From: Neelides folsomi
Taxonomy: Eukaryota > Arthropoda > Collembola > Neelipleona > Neelidae
Length of the DNA: 64,000 nt
NCBI GenBank assembly: GCA_034687125.1
Contig: JAQGBZ010000055.1
Span: 62,001 to 126,000 of the forward strand
Reading direction: 5' to 3'
Shown piece after piece: positions 58,801 to 64,000 of this stretch (position 1 is its first letter; the number at the start of each line of letters is the position of its first letter). Position numbers and translations under genes: made by a program. Below the pieces are notes generated by a model, which did no database searches, was not told the origin of the DNA, and saw only the letters and a program-made list of their open reading frames with translations.

Positions 58801-61800
58801 ATATCATGTTATCTGAATAGGATATGAATTTGATATGAAGAGGATGATGGGACGAATATTATATGCAACGGTATATGTCTATAAAATATATTTGTTATAT
58901 TTATAAAGTTTTCGCATAGTGAGGTGTGTATATAAATGAAGTGTATTATAGTTATTGCAAATTTGAGATTGCAGGGACACACAAGGCCGAGCTCATTTTG
59001 TTCCTCGCCCATTCTCGATGGGTCTAAATAAGGAACGATAGCTAATGGACTCACGACGGACCAATCTCAAATTACTTCATAATTCTAACAAAACTCCAAC
59101 TCACTTGTAAAAATACATTGGAAAAGATATCGGGATTCTTTAGGAGCATTGCTAATAGGGGTATTATATTAGTTTCGGGATATTTATGATCCCATAAAGT
59201 GAAATACATTCTATTTTACATTAATGTATTTTATCATCTTTACCATTATCCCACTGTAATATTCTTCTATTCGGTAGTATTTTATAATTATGTCTACATA
59301 GTTTGAGTATATTTCGTCAAATTACAATATTACAGATAGATATATTTTGGATGCTTTACATCTCATACTTATAATGTTTATATACTCTACATAACAATAG
59401 GTTGCCCGCAGTGCCGCACACCTCTCAACGCCGCGCCTATGCTTAAAAGTTGCAGGTTTTGTTAATTACATAACGCTTACTAATTAAGGTAGGAAGGTAG
59501 TTAGGTACCTTCCTCCCTCGCGAACTACAAATCTATTTTAAAGGAGATTAATTTTAAACTCAAATTCTCGCAACTCACACAGAGTTTTAGTTTATCCAAT
59601 GCAATGCTGAAGGTTTATTACATTACTCACTCAAGTCTTTTTTCACCAGAATTGAAGTGATAATGTTTCTTTATTGAACATTTACAATATTCGAATTAAA
59701 CAATTATAGTGAAATTAAGTCCATTTTAAAGTTTAATAGTATGGAAGAACGTTATAAAAGAATACAACTTTATAATAATGCGATTGACGCTGTCCAAAAT
59801 GGTATGTCACGAAGACAGGCCGCAAAAACATTTAATATTTCAGCAAGATCTTTACAAAGAAGATTAAAAAATGAAGTCACAATTAACAGTGTTTTACCTC
59901 CTTCCAATGTTTCAATTTTCCATTGACTCAGAAAATAGCCATTCAACAATTCAATTTCGTGAAAAGAATCCTAAAGAAGCCTTTACCATTATGCCTAACG
60001 ATTTAATACCGAATCAACATTTTTCAACCCCATCGTCTAGCCGAGGAAGAAAGCCGGGAAAGTCCGAAATTGTTACAAGCCCAGATTTTCTTAACAAGAA
60101 GATTAAATGACCGAAACGCCAAAAAGATTTGTAAGAGGGAGAGGAAGAGGGCGAGGAAGCATTGTGGATTTAAATTACCCTCAATAATTGGTAAAATTTA
60201 ATAAAGAATTCATTTTTGTTAAATCTGTTCATATTTTTTATTGAATATTGAATGTAATAAACCTTCAGCATTGCATTGGATAAACTAAAACGTTGCGAGT
60301 TTGAGTTTAAAGTTAATCCCTTTAAAATAGATTTTTTTCTGGAGTAGGTACCTTAATTAGTAATTGTTATGTAATTAATAAAACCTGCAACTTTTAAGTA
60401 TAGGCGCGGCGTTGAGAGGTGTGCGGCACTGCGGGCAACCTATTGTTACTTAATGTTAGGATGGATGTTTTGGTTCTGAGAGTTTGGAATATTGGTGAAT
60501 GTACTAGGGAAGTATAAGAGAATTTAAAAAAAGGAGATAACGGCCGTCGTTCAATTATGTTGATGGTGGAGCAAATGAGAAGAATGGGAGTAAAAGAAAG
60601 AAGTTCTCTGTAGGAGTGGGAAGTTGTGAGAATGGAAATTTGAACAGGGAGGCGTGGAAAGCGAACCTGACAAATTCTCGTCGTCGTGTTGTTGGGAAAT
60701 ATCAATACATTTCTTTATTGGATTCCTATACCTATTATGCAAATCGTCATATATTATTATATTTAACAACATACATTATAATAGAGAAATTATATGAAGG
60801 GAATTGGAGAGGTGAAATGAAAAGTGAAGGAACTTACAGCCAACGCACACCAAACGGTCTTTGACTTTGCGAAAAATAACTATTGATTTCATTTTCATGC
60901 AAATATACCAAAACACATTTAGGAATACACCTTTAGCTTTATGCATTAGTTATTGAAGCCACACGCCCGCTCCCACCATTCACCATTGTCCTTAAATAGG
61001 AAGAAATATGGAGATTACTTGTAATTTGGGACCATTGTTTATGATGTGGTTTTGGTTGTTTTATTATATTAATAATAATACATTGTTGGTTGTTTCATGA
61101 TGAGGGTTTTTGGGCTTTGGCTGATGTGTAATTAATTAGGTATGGAGTTAATTGTGGAGATAGTAGTGGAACTAATGGTGGAGTTAATAGTGGAGTTGGA
61201 ATAAATAATTTAGCAAGTGAAGGCTTTGGAGATTTCCATTTTGCTGAGGTTATTTGGGTGAGTTATGGGAGGATGTCCGTGGATTATCAATTATTTTTGT
61301 ATTAAGATCAGAATGCGGCAATTTCCATATAATATAAAATGCAGGATGTGGATTGTTGGAACTTTTCGTTCATTGTTTATTCATAAATGAAATTAGCTGT
61401 TGGTGGAATACGTGATGTTAATTTTATTTAATGTTTTCCCTTTATAAGGAAACTTGGTTAATTGGAATAATCACATTATTTATTAAATCATGAATCATGA
61501 ATAATAATTTAATGAAAAAAATTTGATTTAAAAAGTCGGATCTATTAATTAAAATATGTCAAAAAGTTGACGAACTTCAAATAAATTGATAGTTTCGTCT
61601 AAGTCAAATGTATAACCTTTTATAGATAGTATTAATATATTAATGATATAAATATGAAATTCAATTAAGTAAATAATTAATAATTTTAATATTTACAGTC
61701 ATTAAGCGGTCACTCAACGCCGGTGGACTGTGTTCGATTCTCAATAACGGAAGAGCAGGTCTGTGCTGGGTCGCAGGCTGGAGCCCTCAAGATTTGGGAT

Positions 61801-61917
61801 CTCGAATCGGCCAAGATTGTTCGAACTCTCACGGGTCATCGGGCATCCATCCGATGTGTGGATTTTCATCCATACGGAGATTTCTTGGCCTCTGGGTCCT
61901 CAGATAGTGCTATCAAG
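40838..61917 (+). CDS. KATNB1: Katanin p80 WD40 subunit B1 (N-terminal exons only)
   Basis: Three coding exons fall in the window: 40838-40859, 51324-51454 and 61699-61917, giving the first 124 residues; the gene runs off the right edge. Katanin p80 targets and regulates the p60 AAA ATPase that severs microtubules at spindle poles and cilia. The assembled start [20 protein letters not shown], with the phase-1 junction inside the Gln codon, aligns with vertebrate p80 (TAWKLQEIVAHASNV). WD40 blades follow: [75 protein letters not shown] and [10 protein letters not shown]. Donors are GTAAGT at 40860, GTGAGT at 51455 and GTAC at 61918. The 22-nt first coding exon would be missed by most gene finders; the p80 match makes it convincing. 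Both introns are about 10 kb, far longer than any other intron here. Confidence 0.9.
40860..51323 (+). other. KATNB1 intron 1 (10.5 kb)
   Basis: No nested gene is supported. Many open frames of 60-145 codons occur, mostly on the minus strand, because the plus strand is purine- or G-enriched and stop-poor on its complement; several lack ATG and none resembles a family. From about 44 kb on, G clearly exceeds C on the plus strand, the KATNB1 sense strand. Simple gatgat-type repeats occur near 47.6 kb. Regulatory elements are likely in an intron this long but cannot be placed. Confidence 0.6.
59741..59926 (+). CDS. HTH psq-domain peptide of the long-TIR transposon
   Basis: A 61-residue ATG-started frame ([20 protein letters not shown], then [20 protein letters not shown] and RLKNE). 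The pattern A..AV..GMS.R.AAK.F.I...SLQRRLK is the psq/pogo-type DNA-binding helix-turn-helix. It stops at 59924. An overlapping frame (59871-60110) carries a Ser-rich stretch ending [17 protein letters not shown], which looks like the continuation of a transposase DNA-binding region; a splice or frameshift between them is possible. On its own the peptide is a plausible TIR-binding domain without catalytic activity. Confidence 0.6.
   Translation: MEERYKRIQLYNNAIDAVQNGMSRRQAAKTFNISARSLQRRLKNEVTINSVLPPSNVSIFH
60107..60187 (+). CDS. Short RGRGRGRG peptide in the transposon (26 aa)
   Basis: ATG-started [20 protein letters not shown] followed by DLNYPQ and a stop. Alternating Arg-Gly resembles an AT-hook or RG-rich nucleic-acid-binding tail. 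It sits just inside the right arm. It may be the last exon of the same protein as the HTH piece rather than a separate gene; no splice site decides this. Confidence 0.35.
   Translation: MTETPKRFVRGRGRGRGSIVDLNYPQ
61143..61199. repeat. Imperfect 12-bp minisatellite
   Basis: Diverged copies of gtggagttaata in direct orientation (tggagttaattg, tggagatagtag, tggaactaatgg, tggagttaatag, tggagttgga). Lies 500 bp upstream of KATNB1 exon 3 in the intron. Confidence 0.7.
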
Positions 61918-64000
61918 GTACACCCTATGATTATAATTACTTTAATCATAATTCATTAAACTCACAATCAATCTTTCCTACTCGAATAAATAATATATTT
62001 TCCCATTTTGACTAAAATTTAAATCGAGATAATTTGAGTGCAAATAGTGTATTTTTGAAGGAAAAGTTGATTTTTGGCAAGAATCCTTGTTTTGCCTCAG
62101 TCTCGCCGCTGTCCATTTTAAAAAATAGTGTTGATGAAGTTGGACAGCACTGAGTCCTGCCATTCCCAAATGAAAAGTGAATTATTCAAATATAATGGAT
62201 TTTAATGGAATAATAAGTAGGGGAGGTGATTATGTAAATTCCCTCGCACTTTATTCAATTGTACAAAAGACAAATGACCAATGTGGGTGAACCTATTAGT
62301 TAACTTTATTATTTGTTGGGGTTGGTGAGGAAAATGAGTTTTTTGATTAACATATTCATATTTAAGCTAGTCTGACCAACGTGCTTGGAGGGACATTTAG
62401 TTCTTAAATATTAAATGAGGATATTTAATTGGGAATGCACGGGAATGCAATTAAAATGAGTGTGGGCATAGCTAATTTGAAAAATAGGAGAGAGAATGGG
62501 CCAAGTTTTTTAATGGCCATTTTCTCCACGTGCGTCAAGTGAGTTACTTCACAAACCCATTTACAAGTGTTATTAAATGTTAAAAGTTATTAAAGTTAAG
62601 TTATATTAATTTTTTGTTATATTAAATTCCGTTCGAATTGGGCCAGTTCAAATAGAAAAAAAATCGATGAAGCAGCATTATTTTGATTTTAAACTCAATG
62701 ACTGTTTTTATGTATTTTATGGGTTGGAGGAACGTTAAGCTTAAGAGCATTAAATAACTATAAGGAACATTAAAAAAGGCAAAGGAACGTTAGGAGACAC
62801 TCGAGGTCAAATTGAAGAAACTTGAGGCACTGAAGAGACAACTGGGATTTTTTATTGCTGATTTTTACATGTAAAGTAGGAGATATGGTCATCATATTCA
62901 GATTCTACGGTATACTTATCCAATCCTGGTACGTGTAATTTTACATAGGGAGGAACTCGTTGGAAAATGAAGTAGTTTTTATCCTACTCGACTTTAATTG
63001 GACTTGCCCAAACACCCGTCTGGGCAAATTCATGTTATAAAAGACAATTTTATATTTTTTCTACATTCGTTTCTTCCTACCTCTCGTTAAGCATAACATT
63101 GAGGAAGGGGAAAATTCTTTTGATTCTTATATGGTTTTATATACCACGTACTGTATCATATTGAAATATAAATACTTTATTTTGCCTATAATGTACTAAT
63201 ACATACTGTAGTTATTTTAATTGTGTTAAATATACCTGTATATATGAAGTGTGGTTTGATTAAGGAAGGTTCATTTGAATGTTCTTACTAATTGTGTATT
63301 ATTTGAAGAGTCGTCGAGAGATTCGTTGTTGATTGACGACTTTTAGCTCGCATTGGGTCCGCAAGTTGTTCAATGACAGGGTGGAGTTGAGGTTGACAAA
63401 TATTCCCGTTCACCTTTGACTCCATTCATCATCATTTCCCTCTCTATTCATTCTCACACATTGATAGATGATGATCGACGAACTTACAAAATATTTTTAG
63501 GACATTATGATTATGATATATGATACTTTAGGAAGTGCATTATTTAATAAATTATGATATTCGCATATTTAATTTTGTTAAGATTTTATCAGTATAATGC
63601 ATATTTAATACTTATAAATAAAAAAATATCAAAAAGCATACAAGTTAATGAGTTATCATATCGTGAGGTATTAAAAAATTACCTTGAGCTTGTGTATAGC
63701 TAAAATGACAATGAATGACATCATGAAGTGTTGGTTTAATGGATATGCCAACTGTATATGTGAAGTTTAAAATGAGCTTTACATTGAATATGAAGTTAAA
63801 GAAGATTCAATATTTAAATGGAGGATTTAATTGAGTGTTTATATAGCCATTGTCCCTTCACTCTTAAAATCCCATTCATCGCTCAAATGTCCATGTGACA
63901 ATTTCATCGGGTTTTTGTAGAAGATGGTAAAAGAGAAAAGTTCAACACTCACTTGGAGAGTCATTTGACAAGGGAATTTATTTGCATACAACACCATAGA
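61918..64000 (+). other. KATNB1 intron 3, to window end
   Basis: The next expected p80 motif (a blade beginning LWDIRRKG or similar) is not found before 64000, so the whole stretch is read as intron. AT-rich, no supported gene; an isolated 63-codon minus-strand frame near 62.1 kb is compositional. Confidence 0.55.

Larger units (their letters stand above)
59394..60446 (+). mobile_element. DNA transposon with ~200-bp terminal inverted repeats, psq-type HTH (pogo/Tigger-like?)
   Basis: A 1053-bp element flanked by TA on both sides (59392-59393, 60447-60448). Outer termini acaataggttgcccgcagtg and the complement are identical, and about 98 bp pair almost perfectly. Imperfect pairing then continues so that the left arm reaches 59624 (231 bp) and the right arm starts at 60251 (196 bp); the inner ends again match nearly exactly (ccaatgcaatgctgaagg). 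Between the arms are short coding pieces: an HTH peptide (59741-59926), a second frame (59871-60110), and an Arg-Gly peptide (60107-60187). No DDE catalytic domain is present. TA duplication plus psq-type HTH fits the pogo/Tigger branch of Tc1/mariner, but the GC-rich termini are not ones I recognise, so the family call is tentative. The closely matching arms suggest recent insertion. Confidence 0.82.
51455..61698 (+). other. KATNB1 intron 2 (10.2 kb)
   Basis: Holds one clear transposon (59394-60446) and a small GTGGAGTTAATA-like minisatellite (about 61143-61199). Otherwise I see no gene. Open frames near 52.8 and 53.7-54.2 kb either lack an ATG or are compositional. G exceeds C strongly on the sense strand through most of it, for example in the lines around 55.6 and 56.6 kb. 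Confidence 0.6.

Overview
This window looks like nuclear DNA from an AT-rich invertebrate, most likely an arthropod. The genes are split by short AT-rich GT..AG introns. The clearest lineage marker is a long leucine-rich-repeat protein that resembles insect Artichoke from end to end. Nothing in the sequence fixes the order or species; a non-insect hexapod would fit, but that is a guess. I see no bacterial, viral or retroelement genes.

Layout: (1) 0.9-2.4 kb, a secreted SOUL/heme-binding protein (+). (2) 4.0-6.3 kb, mitochondrial L-threonine 3-dehydrogenase (-). (3) 6.3-16.6 kb, a large gap between two divergent genes, with several GC-richer patches but no convincing gene. (4) 16.6-24.7 kb, the Artichoke-like LRR protein (+, 10 exons); its last intron carries an internally deleted Tc1/mariner element. 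(5) 25.4-25.9 kb, an unrecognised single-exon ORF (-). (6) 27.5-31.6 kb, a divergent actin-like gene followed by ACSF3 (malonyl-CoA synthetase), both +. (7) 31.8-35.5 kb, BCD1/ZNHIT6 and mitochondrial FARS2, both -. (8) 36.6-39.6 kb, a TENT4/PAPD5-type non-canonical poly(A) polymerase (+), divergent from FARS2. (9) 40.8 kb to the window end, the first three coding exons of KATNB1 (katanin p80), separated by two introns of about 10 kb. The second holds a 1.05-kb DNA transposon with long inverted repeats.

Three unrelated genes (TDH, ACSF3, FARS2) encode mitochondrial enzymes for threonine catabolism, mitochondrial malonyl-CoA supply and mitochondrial translation. BCD1 and TENT4 both act on RNA (box C/D snoRNP assembly; RNA 3' tailing). 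I see no operon-like logic; these are ordinary neighbouring housekeeping genes. Exon models were built by hand from protein-family resemblance plus GT..AG signals, and the summed exon lengths keep frame in every complete model.

The items most worth a second look are the actin-like gene with an altered nucleotide-binding loop, the long-TIR transposon with a psq-type HTH and an RGRGRGRG peptide, the 45-bp dyad repeats in a TENT4 intron, the strand-skewed giant katanin introns, and the single in-frame stop upstream of the unknown ORF at 25.4 kb.
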